From: an uncultured Bacteroidota bacterium
Lineage (GTDB): Bacteria; Bacteroidota; Bacteroidia; Flavobacteriales; Flavobacteriaceae
Reading direction: 5' to 3'
NCBI GenBank assembly: GCA_902518355.1
Contig: CABYFY010000001.1
Coordinates: forward strand, 1-64,000
Length of the DNA stretch: 64,000 nucleotides
The notes beneath the pieces were generated by a model that worked only from the letters and a program-made list of their open reading frames with translations, was not told the DNA's origin and did no database searches. Shown in pieces: positions 1-8,388 of the stretch. Position 1 is the first letter of the stretch. Each line of letters opens with the position of its first letter. Both the position numbers and the translations under genes were made by a program.

Positions 1-26
1 TTAATATTAAATAATACTAATAGCCT

Positions 27-34
27 TACTTTTG
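27..34 (+). promoter_or_regulatory. -7 promoter box of rnr
   Basis: TACTTTTG matches the Bacteroidota -7 consensus TAnnTTTG. Its final G lies 5 bases before the ATG at 40, so the transcript would begin at or next to the start codon (leaderless). The -33 region is nearly off the window edge and shows no TTG. The match is seen directly; promoter activity is inferred. Confidence 0.6.
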
Positions 35-39
35 TATTT

Positions 40-2004
40 ATGAGAAAAAAATATAAAAAAAAAAGCAGTAGTAAATACTACAACGGTTATATAGATTTCT
101 CAAATAAAAAAGATCCTATTATTCTGTGTGAAAAAATAAATCACACTATAAAACTAAAATACCCAATAATTAATTATTTACATAATGATTTTGTAGAGTT
201 TGAAATATTAAGTAGAAAAAGAAAAGGATTTTATTTAGCTAATATTATAGGTTTAATTAAGCGGGATAAAAAAGAGTATGTTGGAATTATTCAAATAAAT
301 AAAAACTTTGCCTTCGCATTATTAGATGATAGAAAAGTACAAACTGATATTTTTATTCCGAGCACTAATATAAATAAGGCAGAAAATGGAGATAAAGTAC
401 TTGTTAAAATATTAGATTGGAAAAAACAAGATCTTTCTCCGATTGGAAAAATTGAAAAAGTTTTAGGAAAGCCAGGTGATCATGAAACGGAAATTGATTC
501 TATATTAACGCAACATAATGTTAATATATCTTTCCCAAACGAAGTTATAGAGTTCACTAAAAATATAAGCGAGTTAATATCAGCTGAGGAAATAAAGAAA
601 AGAAGAGATTTTAGAGACACCTTAACTTTTACTATTGATCCTGTAGATGCTAAAGATTTTGACGATGCTCTTTCATTTAAAAAAATAGATAAAGAAACTT
701 TTGAAATAGGGATTCATATAGCAGACGTTTCACATTATGTAAAACCTGGAACTTTACTTGATAAGGAAGCTTATAACAGAGCAACTTCAATTTATTTAGT
801 AGACAGAGTAATCCCAATGTTACCAGAAAAATTATCTAATAAAGTTTGTTCGTTGAGACCAAATGAAGAAAAATTAACTTTTTCGGTTTCTGTCAAAATT
901 GATAACAAAGGAAACATAATAGAGTACTGGTTCGGAAGAACGATAATTAACAGTAATTATAGATTTTCATATCAGGAAGCTCAAGAAATTATAGATACAA
1001 AACAAAATATAATAAGTGAAAAAAATTCTTTAACTGGTAAACAATATAAAGTTGATGATCAAGTAGTAGACGCTGTTTTAATAATGGATAAAATAGCAAA
1101 AGAGGTAAGAAAAAAAAGAGAGTTAAAAGGATCTATAAATTTTAATAAAAAAGAGGTTTATTTTAAGTTAGATGAAAATAAAAATCCAACAGGCGTTCTA
1201 TTAAAAGAATCAAAAGATGCAAATAAATTAATTGAAGAGTTTATGTTAATAGCAAATAAAAAAGTTGCTGAACTCTTCACAGAAATAAAAAAACAAAAGT
1301 ATATATATAGAGTTCATGATTTACCTGATAATGAAAAGTTAAAATCATTAAAACACATTGTTAAAAGCTTTGGATATACTTTAGATTTAACAAGTTCAAA
1401 AGGAATATCTAAATCTTTAAATCAGCTACTTAATAATATTCGTGGAAAAGAAGAACAGAATTTGATTGAGTCTTTGGCTTTAAGAAGTATGAGCAAGGCA
1501 GAGTACTCAACAAATAATATTGGACATTACGGATTAGCTTTTGTAAACTATACACACTTTACCTCTCCAATTAGAAGGTATCCCGATGTACTTGTACACA
1601 GACTACTACAAGATATTCTTGAAAAAAAATATGGAAGACTGGATAAAAACCTACAGAAAAAAGCAGTCCATTGCTCTGAACAAGAAAACATTGCTGTTAA
1701 AGCAGAGAGAGAGTCAATAAAGTTTATGCAGATAAAATATATGCAAAATAAAATTGGAGAAAAATTTAACGGAATTATTTCAGGAGTTTCAGATTGGGGA
1801 ATATATGTTGAATTAGAAGACAGTAAATGTGAAGGAATGGTTTATGTCAGAGACATAAAAGACGATAAATATTACTATAATAGTGAAGAAGCGTCACTGA
1901 TAGGAAAGAAAAATAAAAACAAATATCAGCTCGGGGATCGTATTGCTGTTGAAGTAAAAAAAGCAGATTTAGTTAAAAAACATTTAGATTTTACAATTAT
2001 TTAA
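40..2004 (+). CDS. rnr: Ribonuclease R (RNB family 3'-5' exoribonuclease), short form
   Basis: Processive 3'-5' exoribonuclease acting on structured RNA in the cytoplasm. A cold-shock-like OB domain lies at about residues 75-135, the RNB catalytic domain at about 190-520 with the Asp cluster DPVDAKDFDD starting at residue 200, and an S1 domain at about 575-650. At 654 residues it is shorter than usual family members (over 700): the N-terminal winged-helix domain seen in most relatives is missing and the basic tail after S1 is short. The frame is open upstream to base 1, so a longer protein cannot be formally excluded, but a -7 box at 27-34 supports the ATG at 40. It begins a run with the head-GIN gene 12 bases downstream. 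Confidence 0.93.
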   Translation: MRKKYKKKSSSKYYNGYIDFSNKKDPIILCEKINHTIKLKYPIINYLHNDFVEFEILSRKRKGFYLANIIGLIKRDKKEYVGIIQINKNFAFALLDDRKVQTDIFIPSTNINKAENGDKVLVKILDWKKQDLSPIGKIEKVLGKPGDHETEIDSILTQHNVNISFPNEVIEFTKNISELISAEEIKKRRDFRDTLTFTIDPVDAKDFDDALSFKKIDKETFEIGIHIADVSHYVKPGTLLDKEAYNRATSIYLVDRVIPMLPEKLSNKVCSLRPNEEKLTFSVSVKIDNKGNIIEYWFGRTIINSNYRFSYQEAQEIIDTKQNIISEKNSLTGKQYKVDDQVVDAVLIMDKIAKEVRKKRELKGSINFNKKEVYFKLDENKNPTGVLLKESKDANKLIEEFMLIANKKVAELFTEIKKQKYIYRVHDLPDNEKLKSLKHIVKSFGYTLDLTSSKGISKSLNQLLNNIRGKEEQNLIESLALRSMSKAEYSTNNIGHYGLAFVNYTHFTSPIRRYPDVLVHRLLQDILEKKYGRLDKNLQKKAVHCSEQENIAVKAERESIKFMQIKYMQNKIGEKFNGIISGVSDWGIYVELEDSKCEGMVYVRDIKDDKYYYNSEEASLIGKKNKNKYQLGDRIAVEVKKADLVKKHLDFTII

Positions 2005-2016
2005 TAATTTTAAGAT

Positions 2017-2694
2017 ATGAAACAAATAGTTATAATTTTTTTACTTGGAACAGTTACATTTTTAGGACAGTCTAAGATTGATAGAGATTTAGGAGATTTT
2101 TCAAAAGTCGCGGTTTATGACGGAATAAATTTAGAGCTTGTTAAGTCTGAAGAAAACAAAGTAGAAATTACAGGTAAAAACACAAATTTCGTTGTTGTAA
2201 AAAATAAAAACGGAGATTTAAAAATCAGATTAAATTTGGAAAGAAGATTTTCAGGTGATAAAACAAAAGTTACCTTGTTTTATAAAACACTATATAATAT
2301 AATCTCACACGAAGGATCTAATGTCTTTTCAAAAGATACAATAAAGCAGGCAGATTTAAATTTAAAGGCTAACACGGGGTCAACTGTGAATTTTATTGTT
2401 GCTCTAAATACTTTAAACACAACTACAGCAACAGGGTCAACAGTAAACCTTTCAGGTAATGCTGAATATCATGATTGTTCTACTTCAACGGGTGCTGAAA
2501 TAGATGCAGAAAAACTTGTAACTACCGAAACTTATGCGACGTCTACAACAGGAGGTTTGATTGAGGTGTCAGCTACAAAAGAACTTGAAGCAAACAGCAA
2601 GTTGGGCGGCATAATAAACGTACATTATAAAACAGATAAAATAGTTGAGAGTATTTCTTTAGGAGGCATTGTGAATTATATTTATAACGAATAG
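2017..2694 (+). CDS. Head-GIN domain (DUF2807) secreted protein
   Basis: Protein of 225 residues with a probable signal peptide (about residues 1-17, cut after the LGQS region) followed by a DUF2807/head-GIN domain over most of the length. The domain has the family pattern of short beta repeats rich in Gly, Thr and Ser, including the similar pieces TGSTVN near residues 127 and 141. Such proteins are predicted beta-solenoids of the periplasm or outer surface in Bacteroidota; no biochemical role is established. It follows rnr by 12 bases and overlaps the next gene's GTG by one base, so the three genes are probably co-transcribed. Confidence 0.8.
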   Translation: MKQIVIIFLLGTVTFLGQSKIDRDLGDFSKVAVYDGINLELVKSEENKVEITGKNTNFVVVKNKNGDLKIRLNLERRFSGDKTKVTLFYKTLYNIISHEGSNVFSKDTIKQADLNLKANTGSTVNFIVALNTLNTTTATGSTVNLSGNAEYHDCSTSTGAEIDAEKLVTTETYATSTTGGLIEVSATKELEANSKLGGIINVHYKTDKIVESISLGGIVNYIYNE

Positions 2695-3311
2695 TGGATT
2701 TCAGCATATTAACACCTATCACTTTAGGATTTTTTACTGCATTTATAATGGGTCCTGTTTTTTGGGTTTTATTAGAAACAAGTATTACAAAAGGATTTAA
2801 AGCAGCCGTAGCATTTGACCTAGGGGTTATGTTAGCAGACGTTTGTTTTATTGGTGTTTGTTATTTGGGAAGTTTTCAGCTTTTAGAGGATGATCAAAAT
2901 AAGCAAGGTCTTTTTGTTTTAGGCGGAACAATACTACTATTATATGGTGTTTTTTCGTGGATTAATAGAAGTAAAAAAAGTAAGGATCAACCAGAAATTC
3001 AGGAATCTAAAGAAAATTATCTCGGATTGGCAGCAAAAGGATTTGCCATTAATATTCTAAACGTAGGAGTGTTTATTTTTTGGGGAGGGGTTACTATTGT
3101 TTCATCGCCTGCAAGCGGTAAATCATTCACAAATTTTGTTTTGTTTTTTTCAATAGTGCTTCTTTCATACTTTATTACCGACCTTTTAAAAATATCTGTT
3201 GCAAACAGGTTTAAATCTCTTTTAACAGGAAAAGGAATAGTAATAGTGAATTCTATAGTGTCTCTTATACTTATAGTTTCTGGAGTAGTTTTAATTTTAA
3301 AAGGAGTATAA
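2694..3311 (+). CDS. LysE/RhtB-type amino-acid exporter
   Basis: Inner-membrane protein of 205 residues with about six hydrophobic segments. The N-terminal pattern (PITLGFFTAFIMGPVFW, then TKGFKAA) is that of the LysE/RhtB translocators, which export amino acids or related small metabolites. A charged loop (about residues 97-110, KKSKDQPEIQESKE) separates the two halves of the protein. Translation starts with GTG at 2694, sharing one base with the TAG stop of the preceding gene, which suggests translational coupling. The substrate cannot be predicted. Confidence 0.8.
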   Translation: MDFSILTPITLGFFTAFIMGPVFWVLLETSITKGFKAAVAFDLGVMLADVCFIGVCYLGSFQLLEDDQNKQGLFVLGGTILLLYGVFSWINRSKKSKDQPEIQESKENYLGLAAKGFAINILNVGVFIFWGGVTIVSSPASGKSFTNFVLFFSIVLLSYFITDLLKISVANRFKSLLTGKGIVIVNSIVSLILIVSGVVLILKGV

Positions 3312-3379
3312 TGTTATTGTAATACAATATGTTAGATAATTTATTATATTTAAGACCCTAACTAAGAATATATTATTTA

Positions 3380-4615
3380 ATGAAAAAAATACTTTTAACC
3401 CTTATATTGTTAGCTTTTGTTTTTAACTGTGAGAAACAACACCCACTACAAAAAGAACAACAAAGACTTATTGATTCTGAAATTACTGCATCAAACGTTT
3501 TTAAAGTTGTTAAGGACGGAGAGGTTTTATATGAAAACATTCAAAACTCTGGAAAGCTAGGTGACAAAGAAATTAACGAACAAACTATCTTTCCTATTTG
3601 GTCAATGTCAAAACCCATAACTACAGTTGCAATGATGATATTATACGATCAAGGAGGGTTCAACTTAGACGACAACTTATCAATGTACTTGCCTGAATTT
3701 GAAAACATGATGTGCAAAAATGAAGACCTTGTCGAACCATGTAAAAATAAAATTAAGATAGTAGACCTTTTAACCCATAGAGCAGGTTTTGGCTATTATA
3801 CAGACGTTTACGGAGAAAACAGCTTTGCAGGACCACCTTCTCCGTTAAATAAATACATGAACACATATATTTACAGAGACCTAAATGAGTTTTCTTTGGC
3901 TGTCTCCAAACAAGTACTTGAGTTTGAGCCAGGTAAACACTATTTCTATGGCCTCAATCAGGATATACTAGGGAGAGTTATTGAAGTAATCACAGGAAAA
4001 AGCTTTTACGAATACTTAGTTGAGAACCTTTTTACGCCTCTGGAAATGAATGAAACAAAATTCCACCTAACGATTGAGGAAAGAGAAAGGTTTCAACCGC
4101 TTTTTATCAATAGAATAGCAAATTCACCAATGAACCCAAGCAACAACAGCTTAAAAGGTTTTACAAACCAGCTTGACCAACTTTCATACTCTGTTGACAA
4201 TAAGGCTTATATGGGTTCTGGTGGCTTAGTCTCAACTATGGCAGACTATTCAAACTTCTGCCAAATGCTAGTTGACCGAGGAAACTTTAACGGCGCACAA
4301 ATCATTTCCGAAAAAAGTTTTGACTTAATGCTACAAAAGCACACAGAACCATATCCAAATGAGGATGAACCTTATTTGTTTCCTGACATGCCGGGACATT
4401 ATTTCGCGTTTAATTTTTCTGTTTTGGAAAATGAAGAGGTTGATTTAACAGGCGCACCAGCAGGTGTCTACGGGTGGTCAGGATACCACAACACACATTT
4501 TTGGGTAGATCCTGAAAATAAATTATACGGACTATTTATGTCAAGGTCAAGAGAATTTGATTTTGGAATCCCAATGGGGTTAAAAACAGTCTTCTATCAA
4601 ACATTTAACAAATAA
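3380..4615 (+). CDS. Serine hydrolase, beta-lactamase (class C)/EstB family, lipoprotein
   Basis: Penicillin-binding-protein-like serine hydrolase of 411 residues. The SxxK motif is SMSK at residues 75-78 (nucleophile Ser75, Lys78), the second-motif tyrosine is probably Tyr190 in HYFYGLNQD, and WSGYHNTHFWVDP near residue 366 replaces the KTG-type motif as in LovD/EstB-like enzymes. The N terminus is a lipoprotein-like signal with Cys17; the residue before it is Asn, unusual for a lipobox but tolerable. Substrate unknown: esterase, peptidase or transesterase are all possible, and antibiotic resistance is not implied. The NTF2-like lipoprotein gene begins 9 bases downstream. A related enzyme lies at 59457-60599. 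Confidence 0.85.
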   Translation: MKKILLTLILLAFVFNCEKQHPLQKEQQRLIDSEITASNVFKVVKDGEVLYENIQNSGKLGDKEINEQTIFPIWSMSKPITTVAMMILYDQGGFNLDDNLSMYLPEFENMMCKNEDLVEPCKNKIKIVDLLTHRAGFGYYTDVYGENSFAGPPSPLNKYMNTYIYRDLNEFSLAVSKQVLEFEPGKHYFYGLNQDILGRVIEVITGKSFYEYLVENLFTPLEMNETKFHLTIEERERFQPLFINRIANSPMNPSNNSLKGFTNQLDQLSYSVDNKAYMGSGGLVSTMADYSNFCQMLVDRGNFNGAQIISEKSFDLMLQKHTEPYPNEDEPYLFPDMPGHYFAFNFSVLENEEVDLTGAPAGVYGWSGYHNTHFWVDPENKLYGLFMSRSREFDFGIPMGLKTVFYQTFNK

Positions 4616-4624
4616 ATTCAAATT

Positions 4625-5134
4625 ATGAAAAAACTACTCTTATTAACTACAGTAATAACCCTTTCTTTCAGTTGTGCAAACAAAGCCACAATTGAATTTG
4701 ACGATCCTAAATCACAAGCAGTGCTGGGATTATTTAAAGCCTATATGGCAAATGACATGCAGGCCATTGCAGACGTATACGCGGAAGAAGCATATGTTTT
4801 CTCTAACAGCTCTGACTCTATTGCTATTAAGGATAACCTTGCCATTGTTGCGTCACATCACGAGATGTTTGATAATATTGAGTGTGTTTGGGGAGACCAA
4901 GGCAGGTCAGCTTGGGTTGAAACAGTAACATACCCTGGTTTTGGCAAGGTGAGTAAAGCATGGTTTTTATGGAAGGGGATTGGAAAAGCAAGTGGAGACA
5001 CTATTACAGTACCTACACACATTTCATATTTCTGGGGAAATAAAGACAAAATACAAAGATCGTTCTTACACAATGATACAAGCGCTATGGTAAAGGAAGT
5101 TGAACTTGCTCAGTCTATGGCAGCGGAGGAATAA
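4625..5134 (+). CDS. NTF2-like/SnoaL-fold lipoprotein
   Basis: Small secreted protein of 169 residues with a lipoprotein signal (LSFSC, Cys17). The rest has the composition and spacing of NTF2-like (SnoaL/DUF4440-type) domains: an initial helix (SQAVLGLFKAYMANDMQAIADVYAEEA), a strand around the phrase DSIAIKD, then the Trp/Phe-rich strands near residues 85-150. These domains bind small molecules or act as simple enzymes; no catalytic set can be assigned here. It is coupled to the upstream serine hydrolase and ends before a strong two-way terminator. Assignment rests on pattern, not on a search. Confidence 0.65.
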   Translation: MKKLLLLTTVITLSFSCANKATIEFDDPKSQAVLGLFKAYMANDMQAIADVYAEEAYVFSNSSDSIAIKDNLAIVASHHEMFDNIECVWGDQGRSAWVETVTYPGFGKVSKAWFLWKGIGKASGDTITVPTHISYFWGNKDKIQRSFLHNDTSAMVKEVELAQSMAAEE

Positions 5135-5153
5135 TAAGCCAAGAACTGAGGCG

Positions 5154-5186
5154 AAAAAAACCCCTGTAACTAGCAGGGGTTTTTTA
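5154..5186. terminator. Bidirectional Rho-independent terminator
   Basis: A perfect hairpin: stem CCCCTG (5161-5166) / CAGGGG (5174-5179) around a 7-base loop, flanked by a run of A on the left and T on the right. Read on either strand the hairpin is followed by a U tract. It can therefore stop both the serine hydrolase/NTF2 transcript from the left and the tRNA-Cys (and folB) transcript from the right. It is the only clear intrinsic terminator I noticed in the window. Confidence 0.9.
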
Positions 5187-5189
5187 GTG

Positions 5190-5260
5190 AGGCGCCTGGC
5201 GGATTCGAACCGCCGTACAAGGTTTTGCAGACCTCTGCCTAGCCACTCGGCCAAGGCGCC
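5190..5260 (-). tRNA. tRNA-Cys (anticodon GCA)
   Basis: Read on the minus strand, the acceptor stem GGCGCCT pairs with AGGCGCC; the D arm, an anticodon stem-loop with GCA (bases 5226-5228) and a T arm GGCGG-TTCGAAT-CCGCC are all intact. The discriminator base is U (5190), as expected for tRNA-Cys. The CCA end is not encoded, so it must be added after transcription. There is a small variable loop and no intron. It lies downstream of folB on the same strand and has its own -7 box at 5278-5285. Confidence 0.97.
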
Positions 5261-5277
5261 CTTTCATATGGTGAGCG

Positions 5278-5285
5278 CAAATGTA
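5278..5285 (-). promoter_or_regulatory. -7 promoter box of tRNA-Cys
   Basis: On the minus strand this reads TACATTTG, a full match to TAnnTTTG, 17 bases ahead of the first base of the mature tRNA. That leaves a short 5' leader for RNase P. I do not see a TTG at the -33 spacing. Confidence 0.55.
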
Positions 5286-5310
5286 GGATAAATTTTTTAT
5301 TTATCTCCGC

Positions 5311-5670
5311 TTATCTTTCTTCTTCCATTGTTACTGAAACAGCCTCAACATCTGCATTTATGGGAGGGTTTAACTTAGAAACTGTCACAGAAATTTTATT
5401 CAAAACATCAATTTCTTCAAATGACCTATCAATTATTCTTTTAACTACAGCTTCAAGCAGCTTAGACCTTGTCAACACCTCCATTTTCGCTATTCTGGCT
5501 AAATCAACATAATCTATGGTGTCTGAAATTTTGTCGTTAAAAGCATCATTTCCCACAAAACATTCTGCCTCAATATTTACAATATAATCGCTTCCTATTA
5601 CCTTTTCTTCTTCCATGCATCCGTGAAAAGCATATATTTTCAGATTTTCAACTTTAACAGTAGCCCTCAT
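5311..5670 (-). CDS. folB: Dihydroneopterin aldolase
   Basis: Folate pathway enzyme converting 7,8-dihydroneopterin to 6-hydroxymethyl-7,8-dihydropterin and glycolaldehyde. It has the normal family length (119 residues). The FolB pattern is present: HGCMEEEK with Glu22 in the substrate-binding position and VSKLNPPI near the C terminus with Lys99 as the catalytic lysine. It is transcribed away from glnS; the 47 bases between the two start codons must carry both promoters. Downstream on the same strand is tRNA-Cys, so read-through into the tRNA is possible. Confidence 0.9.
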   Translation of the reverse strand: MRATVKVENLKIYAFHGCMEEEKVIGSDYIVNIEAECFVGNDAFNDKISDTIDYVDLARIAKMEVLTRSKLLEAVVKRIIDRSFEEIDVLNKISVTVSKLNPPINADVEAVSVTMEEER

Positions 5671-5685
5671 TAATTATTCTTTTGA

Positions 5686-5693
5686 TAACTTTG
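5686..5693 (+). promoter_or_regulatory. -7 promoter box of glnS
   Basis: TAACTTTG matches TAnnTTTG, with 24 bases between its last base and the GTG start of glnS. No convincing -33 TTG is visible at the usual spacing. Confidence 0.5.
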
Positions 5694-5717
5694 TAAACTT
5701 ATTAAAAACAAACTATT

Positions 5718-7391
5718 GTGGAAAATAAACCGGAAAATTTTATAGAGCAAATTATTCAAGAAGATTTGTCTTCTGGTTTTGACTCAAAAGATTTGAGGTT
5801 TAGATTTCCTCCTGAACCAAACGGATACTTACACATAGGACATGCCAAAGCAATTGGTTTAAATTTTGGATTAGGGCAAAAATATAATGCCCCAGTTAAT
5901 CTTAGATTCGACGACACAAACCCTGAGAAAGAAGAAGTTGAATATGTAAAAGCAATTAAAAATGATGTTTTATGGCTAGGGTTTAACTGGGACAAAGTCA
6001 CTTATTCATCTGACAACTTTCAACAACTTTATGACTGGGCAACCTTACTAATAAAAAAAGGAAAGGCCTACGTAGACTCTCAAACCTCTGAGGAAATGGC
6101 GGAACAAAAAGGCACCCCCACCACTGTAGGTAAAAACAGCCCATACAGGGATAGGGGTGTTGAAGAAAACCTAAACATTTTTACCGAAATGAAAAATGGT
6201 GTACATAAAGAAGGGGTTCATGTTTTAAGAGCAAAGATTGACATGTCTCACCCAAACATGCTTATGAGAGACCCGATTATTTACAGGGTATTAAATAAGC
6301 CGCACCACAGAACTTCAACAGATTGGAAAATATATCCAATGTATGATTGGGCCCACGGACAATGCGATTACATTGAACAAGTTTCACATTCTTTGTGCTC
6401 TTTAGAATTTAAACCACACAGAGACTTATACGAGTGGTTTATAGAGTCAATAAAGCCTGAGACACAAAACATGTCTGTTTTACCAAAACAAAGAGAATTT
6501 GCAAGGTTGAATCTAAGCTATACAATAATGAGCAAAAGAAAACTTGCGGTTTTAGTAGAAAAAGAGTTGGTTGACGGTTGGGATGATCCACGAATGCCAA
6601 CAATCTCAGGGCTAAGAAGAAGAGGCTACACACCGAAATCCATCAGAGAATTTATAAATAAGGTTGGAGTTGCAAAAAGAGAAAATGTAATTGATGTTTC
6701 TTTGCTTGAGTTTTGTGTTAGAGAAGACTTAAATAAAGAAGCAGACAGAAAAATGGTTGTTGTTGACCCTCTTAAGCTAACAATAACAAACTATCCAGAA
6801 GCTAAAACTGAAGAGCTTGAGTCAGAGGACAATCCTGAGAAAGACAGTATTAAAAAAAGAATAATGCCCTTCAATAAACACTTATATATTGAAAGAGAAG
6901 ACTTCAAAGAAGAGGCCAATAGAAAGTTCTTTAGACTAACTACAGGCAAAGAGGTTAGACTCAAAAGCGCGTATATAATTAAAGGCACAGGTGTGATTAA
7001 AGATGCTACCGGGAATATAGTTGAAGTACTTTGTGAGTATGACCCAAAAAGTAAAAGTGGCTCTGGAACAGAGGAAAGCCTGAGGAAAGTAAAAGGAACC
7101 CTTCATTGGGTAACTCAAAAAGAAAGTATAAACATAATCGTTAACAGTTACGACAGGTTGTTTAAAGAAGAAGCGCCAGGATCAAATGAAAAAGGCAGCT
7201 TCCTTGACGACATAAACCCTGACTCATTAAAAGTTATTCATGCAAAAGCAGAGCCATCATTAAAAGATGTGGTTCCAGGAGACACATTTCAGTTCCAAAG
7301 AAAAGGATATTTCACAGTAGACAAAAAAAGTAAAGCCGACAATATTGTTTTTAACAAAACTGTCGGCCTTAGAGCCTCTTGGAAAAAGTAA
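5718..7391 (+). CDS. glnS: Glutaminyl-tRNA synthetase
   Basis: Class I aminoacyl-tRNA synthetase charging tRNA-Gln with glutamine. The HIGH motif is HIGH at residues 39-42 (PNGYLHIGHAKA) and the KMSKS equivalent is MSKR at about 269-272. Length 557 residues is normal. The C-terminal two beta-barrel anticodon-binding region (about 340-550) is complete. Translation begins with GTG at 5718. The window also has gltX (minus strand, 8389-9891), so glutamine charging is direct and need not use GatCAB for tRNA-Gln. The stop lies 3 bases from the convergent stop of the SPFH gene. Confidence 0.96.
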   Translation: MENKPENFIEQIIQEDLSSGFDSKDLRFRFPPEPNGYLHIGHAKAIGLNFGLGQKYNAPVNLRFDDTNPEKEEVEYVKAIKNDVLWLGFNWDKVTYSSDNFQQLYDWATLLIKKGKAYVDSQTSEEMAEQKGTPTTVGKNSPYRDRGVEENLNIFTEMKNGVHKEGVHVLRAKIDMSHPNMLMRDPIIYRVLNKPHHRTSTDWKIYPMYDWAHGQCDYIEQVSHSLCSLEFKPHRDLYEWFIESIKPETQNMSVLPKQREFARLNLSYTIMSKRKLAVLVEKELVDGWDDPRMPTISGLRRRGYTPKSIREFINKVGVAKRENVIDVSLLEFCVREDLNKEADRKMVVVDPLKLTITNYPEAKTEELESEDNPEKDSIKKRIMPFNKHLYIEREDFKEEANRKFFRLTTGKEVRLKSAYIIKGTGVIKDATGNIVEVLCEYDPKSKSGSGTEESLRKVKGTLHWVTQKESINIIVNSYDRLFKEEAPGSNEKGSFLDDINPDSLKVIHAKAEPSLKDVVPGDTFQFQRKGYFTVDKKSKADNIVFNKTVGLRASWKK

Positions 7392-7394
7392 GAG

Positions 7395-8327
7395 TTATTT
7401 AGACTCTTTTCCTTTTTGTTGCATTCTTGCTTTTTTCATTTCTTCTCCAATTTGATTACTGGCCGTAAAAGATGCAACCATGTTGTTTAGCATCTCAGAT
7501 CCAGCTTGAGGAGAGTTAGGCATCAAAATTAAATTACTGTTTGCTTCAGCACCGACTGATTGAAGCGTGTCATAATGCTGAGTAACAACAATCAGTGCAG
7601 AAGCCTCTTGGGAGTTAATATCAACTCCGTTAAGCACTTTCACAGAATCTTCTAATCCTCTCGCAATTTCCCTTCTTTGATCTGCAATACCCTGACCTTG
7701 AAGCCTTTTGCTTTCCGCTTCAGCCTTAGCTTTCTCAACGATTAAAATCTTTTGTGCTTCTCCCTCAAATTGGGCAGCAACTTTTTCTCTTTCTGAGGCG
7801 TTAATTCTGTTCATTGATTCTTTAACCTGTGCGTCTGGATCAATATCAGTAACTAGTGTTTTAATTATTTGGAAGCCATACTCTGTCATAGCATCTTGAA
7901 GCTCAGATTTAACGGCAATTGCAATATCATCCTTTTTAAGGAATACATCATCAAGAATTAGTTTTGGAACCTCAGCACGCACTACATCAAAAATGAAGCT
8001 TGTGATTTGATCACCAGGGTTGTCTAGTTTGTAAAAAGCATCATAAACCTTTTCCTTAATTACCTTAAATTGTACGGAGACTTTTAGTTTTACAAAAACG
8101 TCGTCTTTTGTTTTAGTTTCAACCACAACATCAAGTTGTTGAATTCTTAAGCTGAGCCTTCCCGCCACAGTATCAACAATAGGAATTTTTAATTGAAGTC
8201 CAGATTGTCTAACACTTATAAATTTTCCAAATCTTTCAATAACCGCAGCAGATTGCTGCTTAACAATGAAAAACGTGAAGAAAAGAAGTAATAGCCCTAT
8301 AGGCAGAATAATAGTATAAAATATCAT
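7395..8327 (-). CDS. SPFH/band 7 membrane protein (stomatin/prohibitin family)
   Basis: Membrane-anchored SPFH protein of 310 residues. One N-terminal transmembrane segment (residues 1-22), the band 7 domain at about 25-190, then a charged helical stretch (SEREKVAAQFEGEAQKILIVEKAKAEAES is the core, written here only as its theme: alternating Ala, Glu and Lys) and a tail. SPFH proteins form large ring assemblies on membranes and often accompany FtsH or NfeD; no such partner is adjacent here. An in-frame ATG 45 bases upstream (8372) would add residues that break the membrane anchor, so I use 8327. The function in this organism is not known. Confidence 0.88.
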   Translation of the reverse strand: MIFYTIILPIGLLLLFFTFFIVKQQSAAVIERFGKFISVRQSGLQLKIPIVDTVAGRLSLRIQQLDVVVETKTKDDVFVKLKVSVQFKVIKEKVYDAFYKLDNPGDQITSFIFDVVRAEVPKLILDDVFLKKDDIAIAVKSELQDAMTEYGFQIIKTLVTDIDPDAQVKESMNRINASEREKVAAQFEGEAQKILIVEKAKAEAESKRLQGQGIADQRREIARGLEDSVKVLNGVDINSQEASALIVVTQHYDTLQSVGAEANSNLILMPNSPQAGSEMLNNMVASFTASNQIGEEMKKARMQQKGKESK

Positions 8328-8388
8328 TTTAAATAAATTTGGTTCGTAACATACAATATACAGAAAAGACAAGCTTTTGTAAAAAAAT

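Noticed and set aside
3316-3328. Palindrome ATTGTAATACAAT before the serine hydrolase gene
   Set aside because: Short, AT-only and without a T run; could be an operator but nothing else supports it.
3380-4615. Beta-lactamase antibiotic resistance gene
   Set aside because: SxxK fold is present but the family includes esterases and peptidases; nothing indicates a resistance role. The same applies to 59457-60599.
5100-5291. Open frames on both strands across the tRNA-Cys and terminator
   Set aside because: They run through an intact tRNA and a hairpin; no coding character.
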